This document shows positions 23,501 through 35,159 of a DNA stretch of 64,000 bases, in pieces (the first letter of the stretch is position 1; each line of letters starts with the position of its first letter). The notes below the pieces were generated by a model. It saw nothing but the letters and a program-made list of their open reading frames with translations. It did not search any database and was not told where the DNA came from. Origin of the DNA: Lateolabrax maculatus (lineage: Eukaryota > Chordata > Actinopteri > Acropomatiformes > Lateolabracidae); the NCBI GenBank assembly GCA_031216445.1, contig CM062215.1, positions 5,375,501-5,439,500 on the forward strand, written 5' to 3'. The position numbers were made by a program, and so were the translations under genes.

Positions 23501-23869
23501 AGTTGCATAGAAATAACCATTAATACCTTAATCAGGCTTCAACTGCCACAGCTCAGTTCAGTATACACATGCATATTTGCAAGAAACATTTGGTACTGTA
23601 GATATCTCCATTTTGTTTCATATACTGATAATAACCATAATCCTGTTTTGAAGCAAAGTTGAGACAAAGAGACGAGACAGCTTGCAGTTTATTCCTGACA
23701 TTCACTGAGGTGAACTCCTCACTCAGGGTGTTGTGGCTCATATCTGCAGCAGAGAAACTCAGCCTGTTTTGGACAGAAGTGACATGTGGTGCTGTGGGAG
23801 GAAGGTTAGGGCCTCTGAAGCTGCTGTTTCTTAGTGCTGCTATTTCCCTTAAGATTTTGGGGATATTTT

Positions 23870-23995
23870 TTGCCTTTATTTGATGTAGACAGGGAAACCT
23901 GAGGAGAGAGTTTGGGGTAGAACATGCAATAAATGTCCAAGGGCAGATTCGGACTAACATCCACCTGGACACAGGGGCTGATTTATTGACTTTTG
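23870..23995 (-). repeat. Probable tRNA-derived SINE fragment, antisense
   Basis: GCCTTTATTTGATGTAGACA, GAACATGCAATAAATGTCC and GCAGATTCGGACTAACATC resemble the reverse complement of a fish repeat whose copies read 'gacatgcaacaaagggcc...tcggactcgaaccc'. The part matching a B box (reverse complement) is degenerate. Assignment rests on memory. Confidence 0.4.
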
Positions 23996-25025
23996 TTAGT
24001 GCAGAACAAAACATTGCTGGAATTGGCCTTCACATAGACTTAGTCCATACCCCATGAGGCTCAGTTTGGCCGCTGCAAGAACAAATGTTTTTGACCAATT
24101 ATTAGGGATACTGAGTCATCTGTTGTCAGCCCACAGCGTATCCAAAGTATATGGTGTATTGCCATGTACAGGTTGTTCCAGAGGTTTGTTTGGTTAAAAG
24201 CAACTATGAGTAAGATTTTATCCAAACAGCGTGGGGATGTTGACAACTTTTGTTATGTCCGTGATAAAACTTTGAGATAAAATTGACTTTCCAAACAACT
24301 CTCAGTAGCTCCAAAGTGCATCCACACCACTTTACAGGCGAAAAATGTTCTTTCTACATAATTTATATATTGCTGGAAAAAAAAATCTATTTCAGGAGAC
24401 CGGATTCAGAATTGCCTCCAAAATGCTCTCACAACTGCTGGTAATTGGAGTAAAATTGTTGTAATAGTGGAATACCACTACACATGCAAATGAGAAACTA
24501 TTGAACGCTTATTTATACATGCATTACGGTGTCCTGAAATAATAACAAGCTGGAGGTTTTTACCAAAATTAATGCCAAAAACGTGAGAAATCTTGGCAAT
24601 CTTGGCACCTGAGCAAAGTCAATCAACGCCAACGACATCCCCGTTGTCCTTGGAAGATCTATAGAAAAAAGATTTACAGAGTGTCTGTTTGTGAGTGCAG
24701 GGGAGTGCATTAATTAGCTGTGTTTTGAACGGCTGTTGAAGTGGGTTTGAATTTCTAATGGCGCTCTTTAGAGATTGGCATTTAAAGGTGATTAGTCAAC
24801 CTGTCATAGTGGCAAAAGTAGCACCAATGAAATGAATAACAAACTGATTTATTTTAAAGGATAGCTAATAGAAATACTGACAGTGTGATTACTGATGGCT
24901 AAATGTACAAGGTAGTGTGGGAATACTTAAAATAATTGATGTGAAGTTTGCAACATTAGTATTTATTCTGAGCGTTTTAAGGACTGAAAGTTGAGTTAAT
25001 TCTTGACCTTGGAAACATTACTTGA
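23996..25025. other. Non-coding stretch
   Basis: No gene or element recognised. AT-rich with a short internal repetition, AATCTTGGCA twice near 24589-24608. Confidence 0.45.
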
Positions 25026-25239
25026 GCCCCAGAATAGCTTCTAAATGGACCTTGTGGTGATATTGTTCTGTCAAGTACTTTTTCTCGATTGAGAATAAAT
25101 ATTTCTACTCGAAGCCAACGCTGAAGACACGTTCTTAAAGGGCTCAGAAAACCTAAACACCTACAAGTCCATAACAACTCGACTGGAAAGCTCCAGAAAG
25201 CTACTAAATGGACCTTGTGGTGTGATTGCTTTGACAAAA
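25026..25239 (+). repeat. Direct repeat of about 50 bases at a 164-base interval
   Basis: 25026-25075 (GCCCCAGAATAGCTTCTAAA, then TGGACCTTGTGGTG) and 25190-25239 (GCTCCAGAAAGCTACTAAA, then TGGACCTTGTGGTG) match with few differences. The 164-base step suggests two partial monomers of a longer tandem unit, or an interspersed repeat carrying internal repeats. The sequence between the copies is not repeated within the window. Confidence 0.7.
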
Positions 25240-28200
25240 GGTGGTCGGGACACCTCTCAATATAATGGACAGTGTCATGCACCAGACCTAAATGAAATAA
25301 CAGTATTTATCTGTAATTTGTTCTCCAGAGCGATATACAGTAGACATCACTATAATATTCTTGTGCAGTTCTTTTGTTCTGATGCCTGCGACATATTAGA
25401 GTTACTAAAGCACTTAACATTAAAGACTCATTTCAACGAATAACCTTCTAAATCATTAAATTGACTGCACTGCAAGCTTTTGTTAGACTTTAGGTAATCT
25501 GCGGCCTTTACCACGTCATTTATTCTTTCACTCAGATTCATTTTATACTTGGTCTATAATTAGATTTGTGTTAATTGCCCTACATGTGTCTTGTGTGTCC
25601 GCTGACATTAAGTTGACTACCCCTTGGGACGTTGACGTCCAGCTAGTTGTCTCATTCTCATAAAAACGCTCATTGTCAGGGTCTTTCCGTCCTCTGTGGC
25701 TGCCGATCACACTTGCAACAGTTGCGGGTAGATCCACAGCGCGATGGAGATACACTGAACAACAACTGCCATCCCGTATCAAACATAGTTTCTTACCATT
25801 AATTCATCATATCCTCTCCACGGATGCCCCCGAGTCGCCATGCATGTAATAAAGATTGTGTCACTCTGTGGCTTGATACGGTTGTCTGAGTCTATCAAGG
25901 TCCAGGTTCCTCCAGGAGAAAAAAAAAGACTGCAGAAGCAGATCTATAGATGGCGGGTAAAATGAGATTGAGAGCTCTTTTCCTTTTTATGTCTAGATAT
26001 TTTGAACTGATGTTCCACTTTATAACAGCATAATGACATAAGCGCTACAAATTCTCAGGCATTTGGAGATAAGTGGAGGGAGTTATTGAGGAGATTTTAG
26101 GCCTGATTATTATAAATTAGGATTCTTGAGAAACGCGTGGGCACGTTTATATAAGGTTGGATCTCTTCATTTGAAATCCCATAAATATATTCAAATTAAA
26201 AGTGGCTGTGGAAGTTAAAAATGAGGGCGAGGAATGCTGATAACACTTACAAAACCTACACTGCGGATAGATCTACATACAAGCAGATAGTTTTTATGTG
26301 CTTGACCTCCTCTTCTTGCCACACACCCACAAAATCCACTCTGAGACAAAGTTGTTTGCCCCGAGGTTACTTGCCTCATGGGCTACAGGCTAATAGCACT
26401 GACCTCAGCCACAATGAAAGCTTAAGTGCCTTGTACTTTCCAAACTCAAATGCCTCACAGACCTCCTCCGTGACACCAGTTTGCCTCGAATGAGCATAAT
26501 ACAGTCAGCACCGGCCCAAACTCTGTTGCACTTCATCCACTTTCCCTCAACCTTCTCCAACCCCTGATGACGGAGGCATAATGTGTTGTACAGGTGGAAA
26601 GAATGACAGTAAGAGAAAGAGAGTGATGCTGTGAAGAGAGCGCCCAGGTTGTTCAAATTACAAAAAAAAGGGCTGCCATAGGAGGCTTGTCTTTGTCTGG
26701 CAAAGGATGACAGATCAGAAAAAATATCCTGTAGCTGTGTTGAATTACGGTCGAATGAGGCGGCTGTCGGTAGAGAAGTGAGTACTCCTAAGATGGATTT
26801 GTCCGTACATGAAAATTGGTGCGAAGTGATGATAAAAGAAAGACACCCCTGTTCTTTATTCTGATGAGCTGATGTCAAAGCCTGCTATTTATCTTTGAAG
26901 TTTGAAGTACACTAGCTGAAGGTTCTTTTTTTTCGTCCTTAAACTTCGGTTGTGCTGTCCACAGCTAACAGTGAAAATAAGAGAAACACACCACCGTTCA
27001 ACAAATTATGCAAAAAGTCTGCTTGAAATAACAGGAGTTATTAATTTAATGAATTCTGACATGACTGCGAAAAATCAATACTTGCACTTTGACTTTTTAA
27101 CACCAATGACTCAGGACATCACTCTAACTTCAGCCTTTTGACCTGGATGGTTTCGATATCCTCACCAAGCCCGAAGATAAAAAGATTCTGTTGTCTGCAA
27201 TGAATCAACTCCTGTCAGTGGCGGATATCATTTGAATCAATCCGACAGCAGCCAAAATAAGTTTCACAAGCAGGAAGGAAAATAGACTATGACAGCCTTA
27301 ATAGTTCGGTTTGTTTAAGCCCTAAACAGCCCCCAAAGTAATCATCATCCATGTTTGTTTTCATTAAATGCACTTTTTAAAACAATACTTTATTATTATG
27401 TATTTATTTATTATGTTGGTAAAGTGAAAGTTGGTAAAGGGGGTTTCTTTCTGTTGGAAATTAAAGGAATACTTTCCCGATTTTCATCCGGCTTTTATCA
27501 TTACAATGGCTGTAGTATATGGAAATGAACAATATTTACCTTTCCTCCGTGTTGCTTGCACTGGAGGGAGTCCTCCGGTGTTACCCAGATCTGTCAGCAA
27601 GTATTTGAAATAAGAAAACAAACTAAGCAGAGTCAGTGGTGGTGTTACAGGACCCGAAAAAGAAACTGTACTACAACTGCAGTGACATGTCGTCCGGGCA
27701 GGGCCGCACTGTGATAGAAGTAAAAAATGAATGGTTTGACATGAAGTTAAAAAATGTCTTTCTAAAGCAAAGCTGTCCTTGACTTGGATGGGAGGCGGTC
27801 GAGGGGATGTGACAGTCACGAGTTGGACCAGAAAATATTATACAATAGGTGATGTTAAAGAATGCTGTCGTACAGCAAAGTAAATGAACAGAATAAGTTC
27901 ATTTTATTTCTGATCAACTTTTAAACTGCATATTCACTCAGATAAAGGCCTAATTCTTAATTCAATTAATCTGTCCATGACTTGTGCAACAGGTCCAGAA
28001 CACTTGAGGCCCCATGACTTTGTCCCACCTCTGAAAAACAGTCACGTAGTCGCGTATGAGACAGTTCTTGCAACTGGGATCCCACTTGTTTGTCACAGGA
28101 AAGATTTTCTCGTATTGCATCACGGTGGATGAGGGGTCAGCTACAATGTGAGATTTGTGAGCTATTCAAGACTCTGTGTTATTGTATGCTGTGAAAACTA

Positions 28201-28699
28201 AAGGGAGCTTCTCCCAGTGCTGCTGAAATTCATCACAAAGCTCCTTCAATGTTGAAATCCAGCTAAATACTGTGTTTCTTTGAGGTATGACAGTAACAAT
28301 AACAATGTACATCAGAGATTTTGCAAGATGCTATAGAATATATTGTGTCTACATTGACTGTCAACATTTTGAAGATTGTGACGGTAAAAATATTCTTTTC
28401 CATCACAGTAGTTTACATTTTTCATGACAGGCCTGCTATTACTTCGTTAGTACAAGAGGCAGCGGAGGAGATAGACAGCACTTTTAAAAAAAGACTTTAG
28501 ACAGCTGGAGATGCGCGTTCTGGAGAGAAATTGCAAATCTGTCTCTTCACTCTTTTCATTATCTAACATCATGACGAAGTGAGAGTACCCAAGGGAAGTG
28601 GCAACGGATGTAGCAGCGAGTATCAATAATTCATGCGTTCATATATTGGACAAATACGAGCTCACTATTGTCAGGCAGTTAGATATAATGTTACTGAAA
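25240..28699. other. Non-coding stretch
   Basis: The region 26330-26800 looks unique with mixed composition. It gives a 157-codon frame on the minus strand (26405-26878) that I cannot relate to any protein. The block 27440-27830 starts TTAAAGGAATACTTTCCCG, which is typical of the 5' end of some fish repeats, but the rest is unfamiliar. Confidence 0.4.
27436..27835 (+). repeat. Possible unfamiliar interspersed repeat
   Basis: The opening TTAAAGGAATACTTTCCCG resembles the start of several fish MITE-like repeats. Internal GC-richer parts (GAGGGAGTCCTCCGG, GTCGTCCGGGCAGGGCC) stand out from the AT-rich surroundings. No terminal inverted repeat or target duplication is visible, so the call is weak. 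Confidence 0.22.
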
Positions 28700-29060
28700 T
28701 GGAGAGGAAAGAGCCAGAAGCAATCTCAAATGGCCCAGTGATCGTTATTCATTGGTGGTTAATTGTGATAATTCTGGAAAGGCTAAGATATGCCTCTGCA
28801 GACCAATGAAATTAATGTGTGGAGAAAGAGGTCCTCTGTTGTTTAAGAAATTAATTACAAACGTTTAATGAAAAGGAAATGTTCCCATTTGCATTTTCAT
28901 GGCTTGAATATCCAATGAATCTCACGTTGATGTAGATTGACAGGGCTTTTTTTCCCCCCTACTTTGACCAAACGCTAATGGGAATTGCCTTTTAACTGAC
29001 ACATTTAGTCGTATTAAGATAATGTTGCTAAAAAGGCCTTTTCATTGATTTTGGACGGCT
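28700..29060. promoter_or_regulatory. Unique block resembling a conserved non-coding element
   Basis: Holds TTCATTGGTGGTTAATTGTG, GAAATTAATTACAAACG and a POU octamer ATTTGCAT (28887-28894). Further TAAT cores follow in GCTAATGGG and near 29020. No repeats and no coding frame. The density of homeobox-type cores over 350 bases is the only basis for the label. Confidence 0.28.
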
Positions 29061-29860
29061 CTTTTGAATAGCACTTATCCATACTTTTCATCATTTTGCC
29101 TCCCATATTCTCAGCCATGCACCTCCGACATCGCCGCTCTGCTTGTGTCATTGTTCAGTAATGCTCCTTCCTGCAGCGAGTGGACACGTCCACTTCTTTT
29201 TGAACCCGGAGGTGAACGCCTGGAGATGCAAAAGCATTTCCAAGCAGCCAGGACATTCCAATGATGCCACAAATTTATGAAGATATTGTTTTGAGAGCTG
29301 TTTTGACCCTAACATGATGGCAAAATACCCCGGGGACACCTTGTAATGGATTGCATGATACGTCCACAGACCCACGCAACATCAGTCACTACCCGAGAGG
29401 GAAACAAGACGCGGGCGTGAGGACTCTCATTTTGATTAGGAGTGTCTCACTCCCTCACTTGTTTTGTTCCAGGCCTGAGGTGTGAGTTTCCAAAGCACGG
29501 GACCTTCAGTGATCTTCAACAGTTTGTTTTTTAACAAGCAATGACAAACAACATCATCTCCTTTCCCCATCCTCTGCTCTCCCACTCTCCAGGCTTTTAT
29601 CTTTGCTCAGCCTTTGAACCGGGCCTTAAGGCAGCAGCATTGAAATAGACATGGCCCTGAGGAAGCCCGACTCCAGATGGAATACACTATAATTCTGGTA
29701 TTTCTTTCCTGCAAAACAACCAAGTGGTCACAAGGTGGGGAAATACTGCCATTGCGTCTCTCCTTATCAATCACTTTCCAGTTTTGAAATGTAGGCTTTG
29801 TAGCAAGGTTTCCATTTTTAGTTTATGAAGTTCAACCAAACACGTGTAAACTTTGCCCAC
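29061..29860. other. Non-coding stretch
   Basis: No gene or element recognised before the hAT-type element at 29861. A few short frames of 60-75 codons are present on both strands. Confidence 0.5.
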
Positions 29861-30189
29861 CAGTGGTGGAACGTGACCTAGTACTCAAGAACTGTACTTA
29901 GGTACAATTTGATAGTACATTTACGTAGGCGAACGATCCGATTCTTTTCAACGGCTCTTCGATACGAACGAAAGGAACCGAGTCGTACTTGAGAGCTGTT
30001 ATTTTTATCGTTGTGCCCAAATGTCACTGCCTGTCCTATATCCAGTCCCCTTTACATGAACAGTGAGAAGTTAAAAGAAGTAGAGGTGTTTGTTAAAAAG
30101 AAAGAAAGAAAAAAGAGCCAAACTTGAAAACGCAGCAGGATTTGATTACACTTTTTTCAATAAAGCAAAATGCAATATTTTCAAATCAG

Positions 30190-31435
30190 AATATAATTCA
30201 CAGCAGGGTCAACAAACAGTCTTCACCGCCACTTAAAAACACAGCATCCAGCGGTGCAAGTGGCCGAGGTGAGGCGACAACGTTGCAACGATAATGATGA
30301 CCAAGATAAAGACGGCGCCGGTGCTTCTGCTACAGTGAAGGGTGCAGTATATCCACTGTCACTCACACCCATGCATCCACATCTGAAACTAGCACCAGGC
30401 CTCCGTCATTGCCTGGCCAGGCACCAGGCTCTCATATAACCACTGGCACAAGACCTAAAACAAGACAGACATTTCTCCACGATTATGCAGCACCTGTCAT
30501 AACCCCGTTGAGACAGGGGAAGATAGATGAAGAGCTTGCTAAAATGAATGCCACTGACTTCCGGCCATTCAAAATTGTGGAAGACAAAGGATTCAAGCGA
30601 TACAGCAATATACTCTCAACCGCTCCTGCACAAGACAGGAGACAGTTTCCCACACAGTTTCAAACATTTATCAGAGAGAAGCAGCATCACTGAAGAAAAA
30701 AGGTGTAGGTGCACACAGCAGAAAACCTTGCCGAAAAGCCTCTGAATGTTGAAAAAGATTGTAAAGTGGAAGATTAAGTGGTTTGCTGCATAACTGACAA
30801 TGCAGCTTTAAAACATTACGAAGGCTAAACAAATCACAAAATGGACCCACCTTCCATTCCTAGGCGCATATCATCAATCTGATTGCCAGAGATGCCCTCA
30901 AAGGCCTAAAACCCGTTCTGGATAAAAGTTTAAAAGAAGGTGGATTACTTTCACAAGATGGAACTCTACTTATGACATGTTGAGGAGTTTTCTGCAATCC
31001 AAGGACGCCATTATCTCCACCCTGGCCGTCACAAATGCATCAGTCAGCCCTTTGTCCCAGGAAGAATGGAGCATACCGCAGGAGGTGTGCACTTTCCTGG
31101 AGCCCTTTCAAGAAGTCACTGTGCAGATCAGGGCAGAAAGGAATCTTAAACCATAGTTAGAGTTGGTCAGCTGTAGCTTTCTATAGCATCTATAGCGAGC
31201 CTCAAAGATATTACTGCTGGCCAGCGGACTGCAGAGAGTTACAGCCAACCACCAGAGAAGTGCAACAACACAGGCAGCAGATTTGCTGAACTCTCTATGT
31301 GCAAATATGGCAGGTAGATTCCACAGAATGGGATGTAAGCACAGCCTCGGAGGTGCTGCTGCGCTTGACCCAAGATTGAAGAAGGTGGCATTTGGGGATG
31401 CAAGAGCTGCAAATGAGGCTTCCAGAGAATAGCGA
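30190..31435 (+). pseudogene. hAT transposase pseudogene (BED zinc-finger type)
   Basis: Fragments appear in order. The end of a BED zinc finger reads SLHRHLKTQHPAV from 30218. After a frameshift, 30409-30693 carries KIDEELAKMNATDFRPF and KIVEDKGFKRY, a hallmark segment of Ac/ZBED-type hAT transposases. Further degraded pieces follow at 30780-31140 (VVCCITDNAA; later PLSQEEWSIPQEV in another frame). Near 31350 is ALDPRLKKVAFGDARAA, the usual LDPRFK block. Multiple frameshifts and stops break it, and the C-terminal dimerisation region was not found. It cannot encode a working enzyme. Confidence 0.85.
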
Positions 31436-31864
31436 TTGCAGCCGGAAAAGTCGCTCTCAGCAGCAGTAAACCCAGCCAGCAACCATGTCAACAGGATCAG
31501 TAGTTTGGGGCCATTTGTATGGTGGCTGGTAAAGTGTCAACAAGGAATCCCAGTGCAGAAGCCATGTGTGTTACCTGGAGGAGCCCATTTTTCCCATTTT
31601 GCCCATTCTTCAAACCCTCTCGAGTTGTGGGAAAGTCAGGTTTGGGCTGATCAGTGGGTGTTAGAGAACAAAGAACCTGCCTTTTGCACAAAATATAATT
31701 ATTTGTTTTCCAATTTATTTTTAAAAATGTTCTTGTGTGAAATGTTTTTCAGTTGTTTATCCGATTTGTACTAAAAATCTGTTTTGCACAAAAGTTCAAT
31801 ACATTTGTTTTTTTTTTTTATTGTGCCAATAAAAAGTTTTCTAATATTAAGTGTTGCTTGAATT

Positions 31865-31950
31865 GCATTCAGAGCAAGACGACTTTATTTACATAGCACA
31901 TTTCATGCAGAGGGTAAATTCAAAGTGGTAAATTCACTGCCAGAGCAGAG
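31865..31950 (+). repeat. Short interspersed-repeat-like fragment
   Basis: ACTTTATTTACATAGCACAT followed by TTCATGCAGAGGGTAAATTC resembles the fish phrase 'tttatatagcacatttcatacacaag...aactcaaagtgctttaca'. It lies inside the split hAT element and may be part of the inner element's tail or a further insertion. Confidence 0.35.
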
Positions 31951-32187
31951 GGATATGGCTTCGCCTTGTGTAATGTTTACAGTGCAGATCACTGACGTTA
32001 GGTCTGGCAATACGAATAATTTAGTGCTGCTAAACCTCGTCCACACATGTGAAATATAATTATATTAGTGAGACACATACTCTTGTATAATTTTGAGTGC
32101 GGGACTTGTTCTTGTATTAAAGTACTTTTACATTGCTGTATTGGTACTTTTACTTGAGTAGATAATCTGTGTACTTCTACCACTTTT

Positions 32188-33239
32188 AATCAATATGAAC
32201 AACAAGCAGAATATCTGTAGTGGCATTTAATCAACTGTTTTCGAAGGGAAATCAACATGTTTTTGCTTCAGATGAATTTTATTGAGTAAAGCATCATAAT
32301 TTTGAAGGATGACATCGGTAAAGATATTGTTTTTTTTAACTTCTTCTGCTTCTCCCTTTCTGATTGACTCTGTGAGATCAGACTTAAGCCTTCCCCTCTG
32401 TGCTCTTTTGTCTTTGTAAGTAATTTCTCCAGTGAACCAGCAGGGATCAGTAGAAGATGAGGGTGTGCTGCTGGTCTTTTATCAAGAGTCATATGGTGGG
32501 GCTGAAGAGGGACCCAAAAGTATTCCATTGAAACCGCAGTACATTTTTATTGGGAAATTTTCATCAACAAAAAAAAAAATCTATCTCTCTTGTGCTATTT
32601 CACTGACATTTAGTTTTATTTACTGACTTGCCAAAAAAAAAAAAAGAATAAATCTGCCAGAAAATTGCATGAAGGTTATTTTTTTCAAGTGCTCGACATT
32701 TGTCAAGGTTTTAAAGAAAGGAAATTCTCAGAAAATGTAGGATTAAGTCAAGAGAAAAATGAAATTCAACAGCTTTCTTCAGAATTGAAGCAAGGCGTGT
32801 TAACATCTAAACGATATGTTTGACCTTTTGATCACAAATATATTTATTCATTTAGATTATGATGCAAATGTCGAGGACACAATAAAATGTGTTGCATTCT
32901 CATAAAAGAAGCGATTCTATCAGCATTTCTTTAAGATTTTCACCCCAAAGATTAACTTTTAAATTTACATTTATCACTCTAAAAGCCTATTTTCACCTCC
33001 TGAGCTAAGTACTTTGTCCGTTTAAGACAAATTACCAAAGAGCTGATGTACTCTGATGGATGCAGAGGCAAACAAACCTTAATGCCTCTGCTATCATAAA
33101 TCAAACACTCTGCACAAAGAGGCAGGAAGACAATTAGTTCATTAGCCAGAAGTTGCCAATGACAGTGTAATTGCCAGCATCCTCACCTTCCTCTCTAATA
33201 GGCCACGCTTCATCAAAGTTGTCCATACAGCTGCTAGTT
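32188..33239. other. AT-rich non-coding stretch
   Basis: A-tracts near 32571-32579 and 32633-32645 and otherwise low-GC sequence. No gene or element recognised. Confidence 0.5.
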
Positions 33240-33480
33240 AAAGGAATAGTTTCACATATTGGCAATTGTGCTTATTTGCATTCTTTCAAAATTGAAAACG
33301 AGGGTAAAAAAGATAATCGCAACCAAGACATAGTCCGACACATAATCCCTCGTAAAACGTTATATTGTCGTTTTTACACTTTGGTTTTTGTACCGTCAAA
33401 CTTCCTGCATGCAGCCACTAGGTTCAGTTACTCCTCTGCTGATAAAAACTCTATTATTTGGATCATCTTTACTGTGAATA
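33240..33480. repeat. Head-to-head or internally inverted teleost repeat
   Basis: GTTAAAGGAATAGTTTCACA then TTGTGCTTATTTGCATTCTT is the 5' start of a very common fish repeat in the forward direction. From about 33320, ACATAGTCCGACACATAATC, CTCGTAAAACG and TTGTCGTTTTTACACTTTGG are the reverse complement of the 3' part of the same family. The middle of the family is missing. The pieces are recognised from memory only. Confidence 0.5.
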
Positions 33481-33639
33481 AGACTTGAAACGAGAGCTGC
33501 TCTCTCTTGAATTTGGGAGAGGAGGCATCACTGAGTTCTCCTGCGGCACCTGGCCCACTTATTGCAACAATGCATGTCAGCCTCCAATGCACATTCATCC
33601 ATCCCCTTCATGTTCTGATTTAGTTTGTGTACGTGTTTG

Positions 33640-33872
33640 TTTGTCTCCAGAGGTGGAAAGTAACTATGTACATTTACATAAGTGCTTTGAAATTCAGACA
33701 AAACAAAAATAAGTTTCATTTTGACCTGCTACAACATTAAAATGCTACTTACATAACTAATAATAATCCATAATAAAATATACCTTATAATATAACACTC
33801 ACAGAAGCCATATTTATGTCTTATAAGTAGTTTGCTTTAGTTCTAATTACTTATTCCACCACTGTTTGTCTC
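33640..33872. mobile_element. hAT MITE with perfect 8-bp target site duplication
   Basis: The element spans 33648-33864 (217 bases). It begins CAGAGGTGGAAAGTAACT and ends TTATTCCACCACTG, the terminal inverted repeats of Tol2-like hAT MITEs. It is flanked by identical 8-mers TTTGTCTC at 33640-33647 and 33865-33872, the target duplication length expected for hAT. There is no coding capacity, so it would have been moved by a transposase from elsewhere. Confidence 0.93.
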
Positions 33873-35159
33873 TCTGTAGACTATCTAGTTGTTGACTGTG
33901 GCATGTTCTGTAATCCAAAGTCCTGTACAGACCTCCTTTAGGACTTTGAGTGAAATTCACCCTTCGGTACACTGGACTGATTAATTAATATCCCAAAATA
34001 TGCAGACAGGCATACCAAATCAGAAATACCCGTGAATATGGTAGAACCAGAGACCCTACGATGGTTTTAGTTTCTCATCATTTTATTTTACTTCATTTCA
34101 GTCTGTTAGCTTGTTGAGGAAATGAGCCACAGAAGCTTTAAAGGATATTTTTTGTCTATTGTCCCTGGTTTAATGTTAAGAATGGAGCCTAAAAAGTTAC
34201 ACAGACACATATTACTTTTACTTATTTCAATGTACAGCTGAACCATACTACAAATAATAAGATATAATCAGCATCTGAGTATATTTCACACGACTGACAA
34301 CAGCCCTGCAAAGATGTGCAGTTGCTGCATTGCATCCTGGTCTATCGAGGCTACTGTCAGGGAGGAAATTGCTATCTCTGCCTCCACCATGATGGATGTC
34401 TCCCCGTGTGATCATTGAACATGCAGTTCGGGGAAGAAGCCCCTCTCTCTTTGATTCGGAGGGACTGGCGCCATCAAACACTGCACTGGAAATATCTTGA
34501 TGTGCTATCATGTTGTCTGCACCAGCAACCACAAAAACAGACTCAGAGATACAAGCTACTCTACGTCACCAATTTAGTGTTTTAGTGAGAATTTTCCCTC
34601 CAGGAATGGCAGTTAAAACAAATTTTCGTGGTTATATCTGTTATTCCACTAAAAATATCGGAAATGCAGAAGCAGAATGTAAAAAAAATGTAAAGAAATC
34701 CAAATCCTACTCATGCTTTTTTACCTTTAAAACGCGCAGCACACTCAGTTCAGTGATAAGCAGCCCCCTATGAGCTGTGTTTGTGTGCTCATGCTGATGG
34801 ATGAGACAGGCTGCATCTTACGTAAAGAAGTTCAACATTTCTTTTCTCTTAGAAGTATAGGATCAGCAGAGCTTAGTGAACTTGGAGAGTGTCAGCTACT
34901 CTATATGTGTATTTCCAAGCCGAAAAAAAAAAACAACAAAAAACTTGTATCACATGCATAATAAACCATTTTCCCCCCCTTAGGTCTAATAAAGATGTAT
35001 GTCCTATTCTCTCATGTCTTCTAGCAGCTGAAGAAAGAGCAGAATGGATTTTTTTTTTCGTGCCATATCCTTCTTATATATATAGGGGCAGGTTCAGTGA
35101 GAATACATTATCTGCTGCAGAGTCGGCTGACTTTTTCTAACTTACTTTCCTCTCTCTGT
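33873..35159. other. Non-coding stretch
   Basis: No gene or repeat recognised. The part 34264-34530 is somewhat richer in GC and open in one frame per strand (about 90 codons each), with no recognisable protein. A T-tract lies at 35051-35060. Confidence 0.45.

Larger units (their letters stand above)
29861..32187 (+). mobile_element. hAT MITE-like element split by a larger hAT transposon
   Basis: The left end, CAGTGGTGGAACGTGACC then TACTCAAGAACTGTACTTAG, and the right end, TACTTTTACATTGCTGTATT to GTACTTCTACCACTTT, are the two halves of a Tol2-like hAT MITE family (better copies end CCACCACTG). About 2.15 kb of unrelated DNA lies between them. It starts near 29929 (GCGAACGATCCGATTC) and contains a broken hAT transposase. 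The extreme right end is eroded, and I find no matching 8-bp target duplication. The inner element's right boundary is not resolved. Confidence 0.65.

Noticed and set aside
26405..26878. 157-codon open frame on the minus strand
   Set aside because: The longest frame in the window, but it has no recognisable motif, no splice or promoter context, and an amino-acid mix typical of translated non-coding DNA.
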